Of a stretch of DNA of 64,000 nt, positions 45,214 to 58,266 are shown piece by piece. The position numbers and the translations under genes were made by a program. Origin of the DNA: Polytrichum commune. Taxonomy: Eukaryota > Streptophyta > Polytrichopsida > Polytrichales > Polytrichaceae. Where the stretch lies: assembly GCA_950295325.1 (NCBI GenBank), contig OX485809.1, forward strand, positions 37,515,081-37,579,080, read 5' to 3'. Below the pieces are notes generated by a model. The model saw nothing but the letters and a program-made list of their open reading frames with translations, ran no database searches and was not told the origin of the DNA. The stretch's first letter is position 1. Each line of letters starts with the position of its first letter.

Positions 45214-45907
45214 TCATGTGCAAGGGTGCATAAAGTCATGATCCATCAAGGACTTTGAGCATCAAAAAATTCAAGCATCAGCTTAACAGAGCTCCTTGTT
45301 AACGGAGGGAGAAACAAAGCTCACTTCATGAAACTTGAGTTTCCTATGTCTATCTCCTAATTAATGCAGCTCATTAATTCCTTGGAGAGCTGATTGGCAA
45401 TTTGTCTATCTTCTCGGCATTGCAGCAGGAGTGAACATAGATGTCAAGAATTCAGCACATATGCAGCCTCTCAAGTGACTTCTGGCAGAATTTAGTCACG
45501 TCAATGACCAGAAATTAAGGAATACTTGTGCCTTGTTGTGGTTGTGGCTCTACCCTTGAAGGCCATGTATGACAATACCTGAAACAAGCTCTGGTAGACA
45601 CCTCATAGGTGTGAAGTGATTAAAGGTCCAGGCTTTTGAGGAGCTACTCATAAACGAATGCATGCCACATGTTTCTTGTTTCTTCTTGAACACACCTTCT
45701 GCTTCAGGGCAGTTACATTAGCTGCTGCGAAATAAGTACCTTAAAATATCACACAAGAGCAATCTACAAAGCTGCGGTAAGATAGATCATAGCATAATAT
45801 TTGTTATCCAACATAATCATGTGTCCATTCCATAGCTTAAGGAACACTGCATTTATGCAACCAAAGTGTACAGAATTGGAGGAGATACATCCTTGCACTG
45901 TTGCTTG
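45214..45907. other. 3' flank of LRR gene
   Basis: Probable 3' UTR and spacer between convergent genes. No further coding region seen. Confidence 0.45.
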
Positions 45908-47296
45908 CAGCAAAAACTTCCTAACCTACTCCTACAACTTCTTGTCATGAATATGTGATTCATTCCTAGAGGTCAAGACTCAAGACCTCAACAAAATATG
46001 TGCTTATAAAGTCTCCCAAATTCAATACTTGGGGACTCCTTTTCTGCGACTACTTAGACAAAAAATGATACACAGGATACCAGTAGGAAATGGAGGTAGA
46101 TCTCAAAATCTGGAGTGGTGAGGAGTATAGAACAACCACACCCTAATATATGGATACAAGGAATTGTTAAAGTGATGCAATCAGCTTTGAAATCAATACA
46201 GATATACCATCCACCTCAGGAACCCTAAAACTCACAATTTTGGTCATTTATCACCAAAATATTGTCATCAATCTGGCAAACCACCTTTGGCATAGTAATT
46301 CTTCAGAACTATTCTTTGTTGAAAAAGCTTTTCTCTCCTTCTCCAACGGAGATTCCACCTAGAGAAAACCTTAAAACCTATAAACTCTAATTTTCTGGCA
46401 ACAAACACATACCCAAAGATGATGAGTATCAAACCAATACTCCTCGAGTTGCTTGCAACAAAATCTTCCTAATCTACTTCCACAGCTTTCTGTCATGAAT
46501 ATGTAATTCATTACAAGTGTTCAAGGCTAAAGACCTCAACAACATAGGTGCTTAGACAGTCTCCCAAAATTAATCCTTAGGGACTCCTCTCGAGATATAT
46601 ATGAAGTGGAGGTAAAGCTCACATTGAGATGGTGAGTATAGAACAACCACACCCTCATAATATATGGATACAAAAAACCACTAAAGTATGCAATCGGCTT
46701 TTGAAAATCAATAGTGACGCACCATCCACCTCAGGAACCCTAAAGACATGTTTTGTTCATCCATCACCTTGGAACAACCAAAATATTGCCAACTATCTGG
46801 CAAACCACCTTTTGGAAGACTACAATTTTAAAAACTGTTATTATACAGTCTCCCAGATTCAATCCTTGGGAACTCCTTTCAGGCTACTACTCAGACAAGA
46901 AAATTTTGCAACGGCACAAATAGAAAGAGAACATTCAGCTCAAATATATTGGTGAGGAGTATAGGAAACCCACCATCCTCGTATATATGGATACAAGAAA
47001 TCTCTGAAGTGATGTAAACAGCTTTGAAAATCGATACAGATTACACCGTCCACCTTAGGAACCCTAAAACTCACATTCTTTTGTTCAGCTATTACCTTGA
47101 AACAACCAAAATATTGACATCAATCTGGCAAACCACCTTCGGAAGAGTAATTCTTTAGAACTAGTCTTTCTTGAAAAGACATTCTCTCTTTCTCCAACGG
47201 AAATTCCACCTAAAAAACTCTATAAAACCTATAAACCCTAATTAATTTTCTGGCAAGAAACACGTACCCAAAAGACGATGATGAGTAAAAGTAATT
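45908..47296 (-). repeat. Three tandem copies of the prefoldin-2 stop codon and 3' flank
   Basis: Units start at about 45908, 46455 and (partial) 46840. Shared blocks are ATGAATATGTRATTCATT, GTCTCCCAAATTCAATACTT-like, GTATAGAACAACCACACCCT, CCATCCACCTCAGGAACCCT, TCTCCAACGGARATTCCACC and TTTTCTGGCAASAAACAC. The leftmost complete unit ends at 46429-46450 in a copy of the last seven codons and stop of the prefoldin gene (ATRGVLV-stop compared with AAQGVLV-stop at 47297). The middle unit is shortened. The gene's own 3' UTR is the rightmost unit. Confidence 0.8.
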
Positions 47297-47749
47297 TCAA
47301 ACCAACACTCCTTGAGCGGCACTGTCTTTGCGCTGGCTCTCGGACGCCACAACATCTCCTTCGTCACCGCCTTTGCGAACTTTGATCTTGTACTTGGCCT
47401 CGAACTCGGCAAATTCCGTTCTCTTCTTCTGCAACGCTTCCATGAGGCGGCCGATGACTTCCTGTAACCCTTCCTTGTTACGTTGCACGGCGGGCAGGAC
47501 CTCCCCGACAGTCCGTTCCACCAAGACGCCTCCAATCATGCGGAAACACTTGCGCGAAGGGTCCAGTGGCTGAATGGCATTGATTACCAGGTTGTGCTCG
47601 TTCAGCTCCTGCTCCAGCTCGTTGATCTTGCTGTACAGCTGGTTCATCTCCGACCGCATAAAGTTCCACTTTCCTGCCACCGCTTGCTCGCTCATCATCT
47701 CCACTCCCGGCTTCTCAACGCCTTTGTTGCCTCCTCCGCCCTCCGCCAT
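47297..47749 (-). CDS. PFD2: Prefoldin subunit 2
   Basis: Beta-type subunit of the hexameric prefoldin co-chaperone, which takes unfolded tubulin and actin in the cytosol and hands them to the CCT chaperonin; plant prefoldin also has nuclear roles. 150 residues in one uninterrupted frame. An N-terminal coiled coil (MRSEMNQLYSKINELEQELNEH) is followed by the diagnostic LVINAIQPLDPSRKCFRMIG and VLVERTVGEVLPAVQRNKEG hairpin region, then the second coil (LMEALQKKRTEFAEFEAKYK) and the conserved end AQGVLV. The start was set at MAEGGGG. An upstream in-frame ATG 13 codons earlier adds MSLKFIWNWQFGA, which is not family-like. No introns lie in the coding region. The gene converges with the LRR gene. 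Confidence 0.96.
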   Translation of the reverse strand: MAEGGGGNKGVEKPGVEMMSEQAVAGKWNFMRSEMNQLYSKINELEQELNEHNLVINAIQPLDPSRKCFRMIGGVLVERTVGEVLPAVQRNKEGLQEVIGRLMEALQKKRTEFAEFEAKYKIKVRKGGDEGDVVASESQRKDSAAQGVLV

Positions 47750-47999
47750 CGCTCCAAACTGCCAGTTCCAAATAAATTTCAATGACAATGTCAGACCTAA
47801 GAATCTCTCCTATGCTTCCATGCGCACAGACAGGCAAATCCCTCCCGCACAATTGAAAGGCTTGGAAGTTGGACATACAATCTCTGAGTTCCTCACTCTT
47901 GCGCACAGCGATTCCTGAATCAGCTTCGGTTTCTCTCCAAGGAGGACCTCTCTGGATGCCTTTCATCCACAAATATTGTTTGTTCATCCAATTTTATAC

Positions 48000-48565
48000 T
48001 TTGGCTTCACACTATGGCCGTCGAAGTCGAGAGGCCGTGGGATTGTGGCCAAACTTTGTTGAGAGTCCAAAGAAATGGGCTGAAAATAGCCAATAAAATA
48101 TAGTAATTGGAACTTTCGGGCAGGCATAGTGTGAAGCCTTCAAAGGCCAAGCCCAAAGTCCAAACCTTTGGCCATGAACTCCCACGGCCTCTCAACTTGG
48201 ACGGTCATAGTGTGAAGCTTCCAAAGGCCAACCCCAAAGTCCAAACCCAAAGGAGCATCCCACTTTTCCTTGTCCAAAATAACCCTTCGAATCTAACGGC
48301 CAAGATCTTGCCAATGATTGATTTTTTATGAAGAAAAAAAAAATCGACGGCCTCTCGACCATAATTTGGGTTTCCATTCCTATCTGACCCAAACTTCCTT
48401 CAAGAGTTTGTGGCCTTCTTCAAAAAGTAATCACTTTAAATTGCGACGTCCTTTGGACTTTGGCCTTAGTGTGAAGGGTCAAGAGGCCAAACTCTTGGTT
48501 TCTTGCAATATCATTGGTGGAAATCGACAGCCTCTTGACCTTCGGCCATAGTATGAAGCACCCCT
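48000..48565. mobile_element. Foldback element, ~565 bp
   Basis: The ends GGCTTCACACTATGGCCG and CGGCCATAGTATGAAGCACC are imperfect inverted repeats. Internally the words TAGTGTGAAGC.TCCAAAGGCC, CCCAAAGTCCAAACC and CGGCCTCTCRACC recur three or four times in both orientations, so the element is a nested set of hairpins. No convincing target duplication. Lies about 250 bp upstream of the prefoldin start. Confidence 0.65.
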
Positions 48566-48994
48566 TAGATTAGGGCTTGGGATTTCGTGGTGTTTGTGTG
48601 AACTCATCCATCATGGATGAAGAAGGGGCTCTAGTAAAACAAGTCCCACATAAGATCAAGGGTTGAGTCATTCGAGTTGGACTCCACTAGACTTTACTGG
48701 AGAGCAACTTTCGGAGTTAATCGTCTAAACATAGTCATTTATATGTTACAATACATTTCATTGTGTTTTCACATATGCAATGGATGAGTTTACATAAGGT
48801 AGAAGGTGCTTACACCAACCCTTGGTTGATTTAACCTATATGTAGTTTCCTAATTGTATAAGTGAACTTAAACATAACTTAGCAAATGGAAGCACATTGC
48901 CATAGAAGAATAAAAATAAAACTCCACCACAACATGAATATAGTAAGGCAGCTTTTTTCCACAACATGTAGAGTCAAACCACCTATTTTTTTAA

Positions 48995-49545
48995 CATGAT
49001 CCCATCATGAATCTATAGGGTGCATAATTTTGATTAGGTTGGGACTAATTTTGGTAATTTGTGGTGATAAAAGTAAGGTTCCACATTTCACAGTTTCTAA
49101 GGGTCATTTTCCACGTAGGTTGCTCACCCATCATATTCTAGTGGAATTGTAGATGCCATTAGGTGGAATCTACATTTTCACTGGAATTTGGTGGGCGAAG
49201 TGGGCCACATGGAAACTAACCCCTAAGTCTCCAACTTTGGTTATGGTATCACTAGGGAATCGATAGTACCATGACAAAAGTCCCAAGTTATGAGTGCTAA
49301 AATGAAGAGGAATTTGTCTCAAAGTGTGCGGTCATGGCATAATCTAGACATTGGTGATGTACACATGCCAACTTTGGGCTTCAAATTTTTTTAGTAATTT
49401 CAATTCAAGGAATAAAATCACCAACCAAATTGCAGTATTTTTTATTATTATCTTCTTACAAGGGAAAATTTTGTACCACCTTATACTTCTCCAGATTTGG
49501 CGAATAAGCTCTTAAGTGATTGCTTATGGACACCTCTGCTCTACT
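48995..49545 (+). repeat. Dispersed repeat D, copy 1 (contains hairpin)
   Basis: Matches 61105-61640 in direct orientation at roughly 75-80 percent by eye. The best block is AAGTCTCCAACTTTGGTTAT. A foldback of two ~45-bp arms (ATTCTAGTGGAATTGTAG and CTACATTTTCACTGGAAT) sits at about 49105-49215. Confidence 0.75.
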
Positions 49546-52500
49546 ACATTGAATATCTCATTTAACGAGGGATGGCTAGTAGTGTGTGTGGGAAATTGGT
49601 GAAGGTGATACTTAATTTTTATCCCGCTATGAAATTAGTGCCACAATAGGATCTAGGGTTTTTGGCGCCCTAAGTGATTTCAGTATTTTTTTTTTTTGCT
49701 AGGTTTTTTTTTGAGACAAAAGGCCGACAAGCCAGCGCCAAAGCTCAAGAGGCAATTGACCACCTGGCAAGTTCTCCATCAAGTAGAGAGGAGATTTCAT
49801 AGTCAAGATTCGAACCGCCAAGCTCTTCCTTGAGATTTGGGTATCTCTCCACCATCATCCAATAGTTTAGGGTCATCTCGGACCCCCTTTTTTTGGCTAG
49901 GTTTTCTGATGAGTAGCAACGTTACCACATCATTTTATAACGCTTCATCATAACATCTTAGAGCACACGCTATTTTTTCTTTAAATTAAATAATAAATGA
50001 GAATGTTTGCATGAACTTAGTGTCACTCAATAAACATTTCAACCCTTGCTAGTTTTGAGATTTGGCAAAATAGTTTGTGTTTGGAAATTAGTACCACATG
50101 CACTACATGGGATTATCAATGTAGTTTTGTACGTAATGACATACTCTATGGGTGTTTGACTAGGCCATTGAGTACATAGTTGCAAATTAAAGCAAGCCTT
50201 TATGATACTATCCCACTCCTCACAATCGACCTCTTATAAGGTAGAATAATGGAAAATGATGAATGACCACTATTGGTGCACTAGACTACTAGTAGAAAAT
50301 ATATTCTGAGACCCAAAATGACTGATTATAAAAGTGGTGGCCCCAAAAAAATGCAGTGATAGGCCGTATACTATGATTGGCCATATATAATGATTAGCAG
50401 ATACAATGATTGGCCGGACAGACCATGTTTCATACCACTTGGGATCACATTTGGGTGCCCTTGACTTATAGTCCACCCTCGATATGTTACCTCAATAAGT
50501 GTTGAAATCGCATATCTGTTAAGGAAATTGCACTCCCCTAGAGAATCCCAAAAACAATCTAGTATTGTTAATTGTTAAATGTTGAGAGAATTCATAGAAA
50601 CTATGCTCCCCTCTTCAATGAGTTCACCTTGATAAGTGTTCATTTGGATGAAAGTGAGGATATGATATTTTTATGAATTGGATGAATTGACATGAACCCT
50701 TACCCTAAACCTTACTACCTTACTTGAACAACTACCATTGGTATCTACAAAAAATGAAATCGGGCCCACTATGAATGCACATGAGTTCGTCGATTATGAA
50801 CTAGAAGTTGATCTAAACAATCCCTACATATATATTGAGGAGGACATTAAAGGTATGCTTGATGGGTTTAGGGTTTGGGGGTAACCGTAATTGATAGTCA
50901 ACCCATTGAAGAAGTTGACAATGTGCAAATTGGTGATGTGGTGATAGGTAGAGTAAGATTCAAGGATGTTGAAAGTGCATTAGTGACTTTAACACAAAGT
51001 TTTGGAACAAAAGATCTAATGATGTTACACTTTATCTAGAGCATTCAAACACTTGTAAAGGAACTAGGATCTTGGTGTGCACGAGAATCTCAGCAAACTA
51101 TTGTGAATTTGTTCTTTCATTACGCTTAGATGTATGATGGCATTCATATCTTATGTAATTTCAAATTTTATTTATTCAAGTATTATTATTTTTAGTTCCA
51201 AAGTCACATTAGTGTCATTCATGTAAGTGTTACAAATTGTCTTTGCTACCCCCAATAAGTGTTACCGTTAACACCACATAAAGTGTTACAAGTTTCCTTG
51301 CTCCGAAGTGTTAGCGAATATCGAGAGTGTAGTGTAACCATTATGTGTGCATTTGTGTGCAAAGTATGATATTTTGACGCTTAAATTAGGGAGACTTTAT
51401 TATACAAGCAGGGGATTTGACTTACTTGCTTCTTTGACAAAATGTATCCAATTACTTACATGGAATAAAACCACTAATCTATTGGGAAAACCCCAGTAGA
51501 TAAAATTCAATCATTATTTGAAAAAGCAGTTATAGAGAGTCTTGATTATTTCTTTCAATTGGACCGTTAAGCCGACGATGACCCCTATCTCACGGAGGCT
51601 ATTGCAATCCGCCACCTTAGGGATTTAGCGGGTTTGACACTAGAGTACTTTAATCCCATTTAGGGTTTTGGCTTCTGTGACTTTAAATCAGTTTCATTCC
51701 AAAATCGATGTCACAAGGAAATAACGATGTCAAAGAATTTATCATTCTGCCTGCCTTTGCCTCCATCTTCCTCCATTGTTTCAAACTGGCAATACCAAAG
51801 ACATTCCAATGCCAATACTATACTTACCAGACCTAGGAATTCATTCTATAATTCTATTCATTCTATAATTCTATGTGCACACAGAGGCAAAATCTCTGTA
51901 TGGAACGATCAAAAGCCGGGGCATGCAATCTCTAAGGGCCACTTCACACACGAGACTGAAGGCCCGTGACCATTGAATTCTAAGATCTCTCATCGATCGA
52001 AAAGGCCGAGACCGTCTAAGTTCATTTCACACTAAAAGGTGAAAGCCTAAGGGCTCAAAGAAATTGTCATGAATGAGAAGTCCACATGGACCCTACATGG
52101 GAGACCATATTATTCTTTTCATGGTCTACATGAATTTGTATAAGACCCACCTTCAAGAAATAGACATGACGCAAATTCTAACACACCAAGTCAATTTCTA
52201 TGCAAAATAGCTTTCCCATGTCTCATGGCACGGCCTTTGGATTCGAGCTAAGGGCCCTCACAATACCATAATCATGGCCCTTGGCTCGTGCATGAAGTGG
52301 CCCTAAATTCTTACCTCTTGGGCAAAAACGGTTATTGAATCATGATTTGGTTTCTCGAAGAAGGAGCAACGGATGGTTTCATCTACAAAGACTTCCTTAC
52401 AGCCAGTTCACACAAGGTCCCAAGTCCTAAGTCTCAACTCATTTGAGGTCAATCCATGCAATCTCAACCATTAAGATAATGGAACACGGGGCCCCAAGTC

Positions 52501-54177
52501 CTAGGACTAAAAGTATGACATGGACGCTTGCATGGCAACGCTTTTTGAAGGTGAGGCTTGGAACTTGTGTTGAGAGTTGGGTCGAGCAAAAAATAAGACC
52601 CAACTCTGAACACAAGTGTTGCAAGTTCTTTTTGGCATAAAATAATCAAGAGCTCACTTTGATGATAATGAATCATATACTAATAGTTCCGTGAGGCTCA
52701 AATTTTGGGATTGGCTAACATGAGCAGGATTTGGGACTTGGGACCCCATGTGAATGGCCCTTAGATATGTATCCATGATGTTTCAATGTATAACCTTATA
52801 ATCACTTATAAGTTGTCTAAGTGTATGCTTTGCAAATCTTGCTCTTGTGGTATTGAGAGCCTTGAACATGCACTCTATGTTGCAAACAATGAGTCTTGAA
52901 TCGAGCTTTAGCAATGAATGTCTTGCATCAACTGAGACTTTCTATGTTCATCCCATTATCATATTTCCATACTTTCATTGGTCTATGATATTGAATCCTT
53001 ATTTAGCACAAACTTACCATAAGAGGAAGTGAGAATATATTCACATGAGACAACTATGATTCGGTATACACGTCATAATTGTAATTAGGTTTGGGTTAAT
53101 CATACAAACTCTAATCTCATTATAATTGGGATTTACATGCATGTATACTCCAATTGGAATAATTCAATATGACAAATGAGATAATTTTAGGTAGGGTTAT
53201 TCTTAAAATTTTAAGTTAAAATATCAATAAAGGGGTTTCCAACCCTACATATAACATCTTGAGATCCATTGTGGGTTACTCAAACGTCTCAAAAGTCTAA
53301 GTGGACAAAATGGTGATTTTAGCACATGTTATGAAGCAATATTTTCAAGGGTTCTTTCATATGTATTACAAAAGATGTTATATATGAGGCATTCATAACA
53401 CTACTCAACAATAGGTTTTCGCATCATAAGGCCAAGAATTAAACATGCGTAATGCCTTGCTTAATTTGGGATTCTCTTACAAAATGACCAGTACTCGTGT
53501 CAAGTAGCATTCACTACATGACACTACATTGACAGGTACCCAACCTCAGGCTCACGTCATAAGTAGAGTTACTTTTAAAGAACTTTGCACTTTTGTGGTG
53601 GTCGTCGGTGTTGGACCCTGCATGGCAATAAAAAACTATTATGTTGATTTCAACCAAGAATAATGGCCAATGATTTCAACATGACATTAACCTACCACTC
53701 TATTGTTCTCGTTTAAAGAAGGAATGACATAAGTAAGTTGTTAATGTTATGCTATTAAATGATCAAACCCATACATTCAAGGTACAAGTTTACGGCATTC
53801 TCAAAATACCAAAACTTTGAAACTAGAGATAAGAACTTTGAGAACTCGTTTTAAATACAAATTTTATTGTTTTATGGGAAAACTCACATAGCTCCCTACC
53901 TATATAAGTTCTTTGAAGGTGCTATAGAGAATGCTTGGTTGGCCTCCGGATTTTCTCCTCACAATGGTGACTTTTGCTAGCAATGACAAGGACTTGGCTC
54001 CTAATGCTTCCAAAGGCATGCCGGGATGCTCTCTTATGTAGCCACTCAAATCACATGCCAATGTGCAGCCCAAACTTGGGAAGGGGTCTAACAATCCTAT
54101 TAATGGCAAGGAATATTTCTCAACCTAACAACAGACTATAGAACACAAGCTTTGGTATGACTCGCTTGTGTTTCTAG
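49546..54177. other. Intergenic, no gene recognised
   Basis: About 4.6 kb of AT-rich DNA. The stretch 50780-50870 reads as a short protein-like piece (FVDYELEVDLNNPYIYIEED) with stops on both sides, perhaps a worn transposon. Other open frames are short and without motifs. Confidence 0.4.
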
Positions 54178-54189
54178 TGGATGAGAGCA

Positions 54190-55289
54190 GGGCTGATTTT
54201 TCACAAAGTTTTTGCCTGTCCACGTCCAAAAACCTTGAATTGAAAGGCAAAAAAATTGCAACCCGTCCCAAAACCGGTAGTTTCTAAACCAACCCGTTCA
54301 TGGAAAGGTTAAAGAAAAAACAACCCGTCCCAAAACCGGTTTGGAAATGAAAATACCCGTCCTGCAATACGTATAAATAAGTCTCTTACAATGTTGGTAA
54401 TTTTTTTTTTTAAAAAAACCAAAAGATGTTGACATGCGACTGTTTGCACTTGAAAACAATAGGATCTTCACAAATTATGCCTTCAATGCCTGTCAATTAT
54501 TTGTCTTTTATTGTCAATTCTCATCTTTCTAGTACACCCCATTCTAATTTCCTCTGTCCCCATCATTTAATTTTATTTTTTGTCCTTCAATCTCCCATTT
54601 CTTTCCCCACACTCTATCCTCAAGGTGTATCCATCACCCGTTATCGCCCATCCGTACGTCACCACCCGCATTCCCTCCACAAGAGGGGTTTTTCTAGACA
54701 AAACCTAATCAAAAGTCATCTACGTGCTAGTTTGAAGTTAGAGACTTTAGATGCTTTGATGCGCATTTCATGTGCAAATATTCCAGTTGAAAACATCAAT
54801 TGGAATGCAGTGATGTTTGTTTGGAGAAACATGAAGGATAGGAGAATTCATCCACTTCTTTGAAGGGTGAGTAGCTCTTTATTTTCAAATTTTGAACATG
54901 TTCATATATACTAATTTTTATTCAATTGCTAAGTTTACCTTCAATTATAATCTTTGACATTATGTTAAAAGGTTCTAAATTTTGTGGTCGATGAATTAAT
55001 GTATGCAGGTGAATCAAGCACTTCAAGATGGATATTTTGATTGGGTATTAGTGGTTTGATTGCATTATGCTTATATTCACATGTCATATATGACATAATG
55101 TAACTGATATTTGTACCATTTATTTTTTTTGGAAAAAATTATCAAAATAATTGTTATTTTAAGAATCCGTCCAAAGTGGATTTGACACGTCCAAAAACCG
55201 GTTCATTTTCTAAGAACCCATCCACTGGAAAGGTTTTTTTTAATGAACATGTCCTTGGACATGTTGGGGACCTTGTGAAAAATCACCAC
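54190..55289. mobile_element. 1.1-kb element with 12-bp flanking repeat
   Basis: Flanked by the perfect direct repeat TGGATGAGAGCA (54178-54189 and 55290-55301). Ends GGGCTGATTTTTCACAAAG and CTTGTGAAAAATCACCACT are inverted. Subterminal GTCCAAAAACC and ACCGGTT blocks recur. A weak open frame of 145 residues at 54426-54863 has no recognisable motif. A duplication of 9-12 bp points to Mutator-like transposition; the element is non-autonomous. Confidence 0.78.
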
Positions 55290-55394
55290 TGGATGAGAGC
55301 ATCAAAGTCATCCCAATCTTCTATTTGAGAGAGTGTATGAGAATAAACCTATGAATTTATATGCTTACATTGAGTGCTTCCATTTATGATCGGG

Positions 55395-55610
55395 GAAAAC
55401 TAGCAGTTGGTTACAGATGAACTGGTTGAGTTTGAGAAATACCCAGTTAAAGTCCAAGACTTCAAGAGAATTACCAATCATTTTAAAGGATTTTATGGAA
55501 TATATCTCAAATAAATATAGAAAAAACTGAAGGATGTCAACATGTAACCGGTCGGACTTGCAAACACTAGGATCTCAACCGATTATGCCCAAAAATCTCC
55601 CCGATCACTG
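55395..55610 (+). repeat. Dispersed repeat B, copy 2
   Basis: Direct-orientation relative of 3828-4016 (GGTTACAGATGAACTGGTTG, TCAACATGTAACCGGTCGGA). Confidence 0.55.
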
Positions 55611-57904
55611 GCTTCCATATCTTTTAGGTTTCACACCTTGTATATTTCAAACAACACATTGTCTTCGGGATTCACTGAGCGGGTTTACCCTTGCGCTGTA
55701 AACCTTCTTTAGGTTTTACATATGAGTTCACATCTATGATCAAGGTGAAGTGTGTCTCTCTCTCTTCCCATTCATCCATCCAATAGGTTTTTGAATTACA
55801 CATTTTCAAGAACCTAACTCACAAGACAACAATTTTAACTTTTAATTCCATTGTATCAAAGGAAACGATGTAGTTAAAAATTCTTTCTATGAGGTTCACA
55901 AAATTCAAACAAAATATTGATTTCAGAATGATTTAGCGGTCTGCATATGAGCTTTGAAAGGGTAGAGTCACTTCTACTTCCAAACTTTGTAGAAATGAAG
56001 GAAGCGACAAGTAGAATGAAGATTGAGTGAAGACCTACCGGTACTAGTTTTTTTCCCTGCTTCCACCAACCACTTCATGGTTGATACGGTCATGAAGGGG
56101 TTGTTTTACATTATAGACGATTAAGTCGTCCCAAGGCCTTGTAAAATCTTTGATTGGTTGTTGAACTCGTCTTGGGACCATTCTAATTTACACTAAAGAA
56201 AAAATGTTAGAGTGGCCATGGAGTTCGAGGTCCCCAAAGACTTATTTTAAGACCTACATTATCTACTGACATGGTCCAACGGGTTTTGTGATAGAAGAGG
56301 CCAATTTGTTTATTATATATGGTGTTTGCATAGAAAAAGGTAGGGGCCTATAGCAGAGAATGTTGTTATAATGTGTGTGTGTGTGTGTGTAAATAAACAA
56401 ACTTTGGGGAAGAAAAATGAAGATAAGAGGAGGCGAAAGAATGGTCACACTTTATTTATTTATTTCAAAATTTGCCTTTTTTAGGCATATATTAAAAAAA
56501 TCAGCACATTAACTTTTTAGGGCATGGTCGTTCCTCTTGGTCCACATTCAGTTTACACCTAGTGAGGGGCCCAAATGCTTTTGTAAATGTTTATTTATTT
56601 ATTTAAAAATAGACCATGGAAGTTAGACCATCAAGTTGGACCATGGAAAAAGGCCATCTTCCATGGTCCAACTTCCTGGTCCATGGTGTAAATCGGCCCT
56701 AAGCAGGGGTTGAGTATTGCCTCAAGTGTGCCCACCTACACAAAGCTTTCAGCTATCATCAACCCATGAATTACTAAGGATTGAAAACTTCCTTGATCAA
56801 AATTTTCAAGACAATAATTCTTTCAAATATGCTTAAGAAATTTATGAGGTATACATACAATCACTTATCTTAATTGGACACTTGTATTTGAGTGGTATGT
56901 GGATAGGTGTGGCTCAAAAAATAGAGATAAGAAGACACATGTGTTTACAAGAGATTAAATTACGTGTTAAAAATATGATGACCATTACGGGCTCAATGGT
57001 CACCATGATACGGGGGAGGGGTCTATATGATCACTTATTGAGCATGAGGATCCTCACTATGACAATGAAGAATATATTCTTATGAGCTCCAAAAACTATG
57101 AGGAAAGTGGTTATGGCCTCAAGTTGGGTTTGCTAACCATCTCATGCTAGTTTTGTGTTTCATATCCTAGGAGAAGTGGGCTAGTTTGAAAATTCAACCA
57201 CCTAAGACCCATTTAGTCTACCTTAGTCGACACATGATTGGTAAAGATTTTGAAGGGGCCTCGGGTTATTTAGGATGAGTTTCCATGTAGGATGCTTGCC
57301 CACCAAATTCTAGATAATAGCGAATTGGAGGTGTTTTCATGTAGATAAGCACAAGCTGCCAACAAACCACATTTTGGTGGCCTACTAGAATGTGGGGCCA
57401 TGGACATGGGCGGCTAGACTTCCATGCGCCTTCGAAAACACCTTTTTAACCTACAAGTGCTTGCTTGTCACCAAAGGATTGAAGATGGAGGTCCATACTC
57501 GGCAAGGTGGAGGCATCTATAACCGATAAAATAAGAGAGTTTGCATTTCTTTACGAGGAGTAATAGAAGGGATTTTTTCTCTTGTGAAGAGAAACAAAAT
57601 ATAAGAAAAATGAAAATTTATTTAATTTTTTGTCATGAATATGGAAATTGCTACAATTTTTGAAGTGGTGAAGTTTAGAATAATACATAGTCGATTTATA
57701 GGTTAACCCATTACCACTCATCTAAATACTAATTTTTGGCTACAACAATTGTCAAAACTCTTATAAGGGTAATCAATCACAAGCCACCACCACCTAAACC
57801 TAAATTTTGTTCGCCTAGAAAATATAGATCTCATCCATGTCATCATTGCATGACCCTAATAGGAGGTTAGATGGACCTGGTCAACCATAGATGCATTGAC
57901 CTTA
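55611..57904. other. Intergenic, no gene; (TG)n and MITE relic
   Basis: A (GT)n run lies at 56372-56390. The stretch ending at about 56700 (TCCATGGTCCAACTTCCTGG, then GTGTAAATCGGCCCTAAG) resembles the right end of the Tourist-like MITE at 58.2 kb and contains an internal TGGACCATGG hairpin, so an older relative probably ends there. Confidence 0.45.
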
Positions 57905-58266
57905 GGGCCGGTTTACACTACGGTGGAGAAGTCCACCAGTCATGAAAAAAAGGGCGTTTCTCAATTGTGATTGGTCGAAAATGCAACTCTTGACCGGTGG
58001 GTGTTTACACTAGGTGAAGAAAACAATGGTGGTGAATTTTTCTCATGGATGATAAAATGACATGGCGGCACTTCTTGGAGTTGGGCTTCTCCGGCCTCAA
58101 GAGGCCGGACAAGAAACTCCTCCTCCGGAGAAGCCCAACTCAATAAAAATATTTTATTGCCTTTAATTCTTCTCCGGCACATCCACCATTTGCCTCATAT
58201 AACCATGTCTTGGCCAAGCATTCTTGACCGACCGGAGGCCTTCTCCACCGTAGTGTAAACCGGCCC
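57905..58266. mobile_element. Tourist-like (PIF/Harbinger) MITE
   Basis: 362 bp with perfect terminal inverted repeats of at least 25 bp starting GGGCCGGTTTACACTACGGT and flanked by TTA on both sides (57902-57904 and 58267-58269), the target duplication of Harbinger elements. The perfect TIRs suggest recent movement. The interior has no coding capacity and contains a CCGGAGAAGCCCAACT/AGTTGGGCTTCTCCGG inverted pair. Confidence 0.92.

Noticed and set aside
54426-54863. 145-residue open frame as a host gene
   Set aside because: It lies inside an element bounded by a 12-bp duplication, has no recognisable motif and is low in codon bias.
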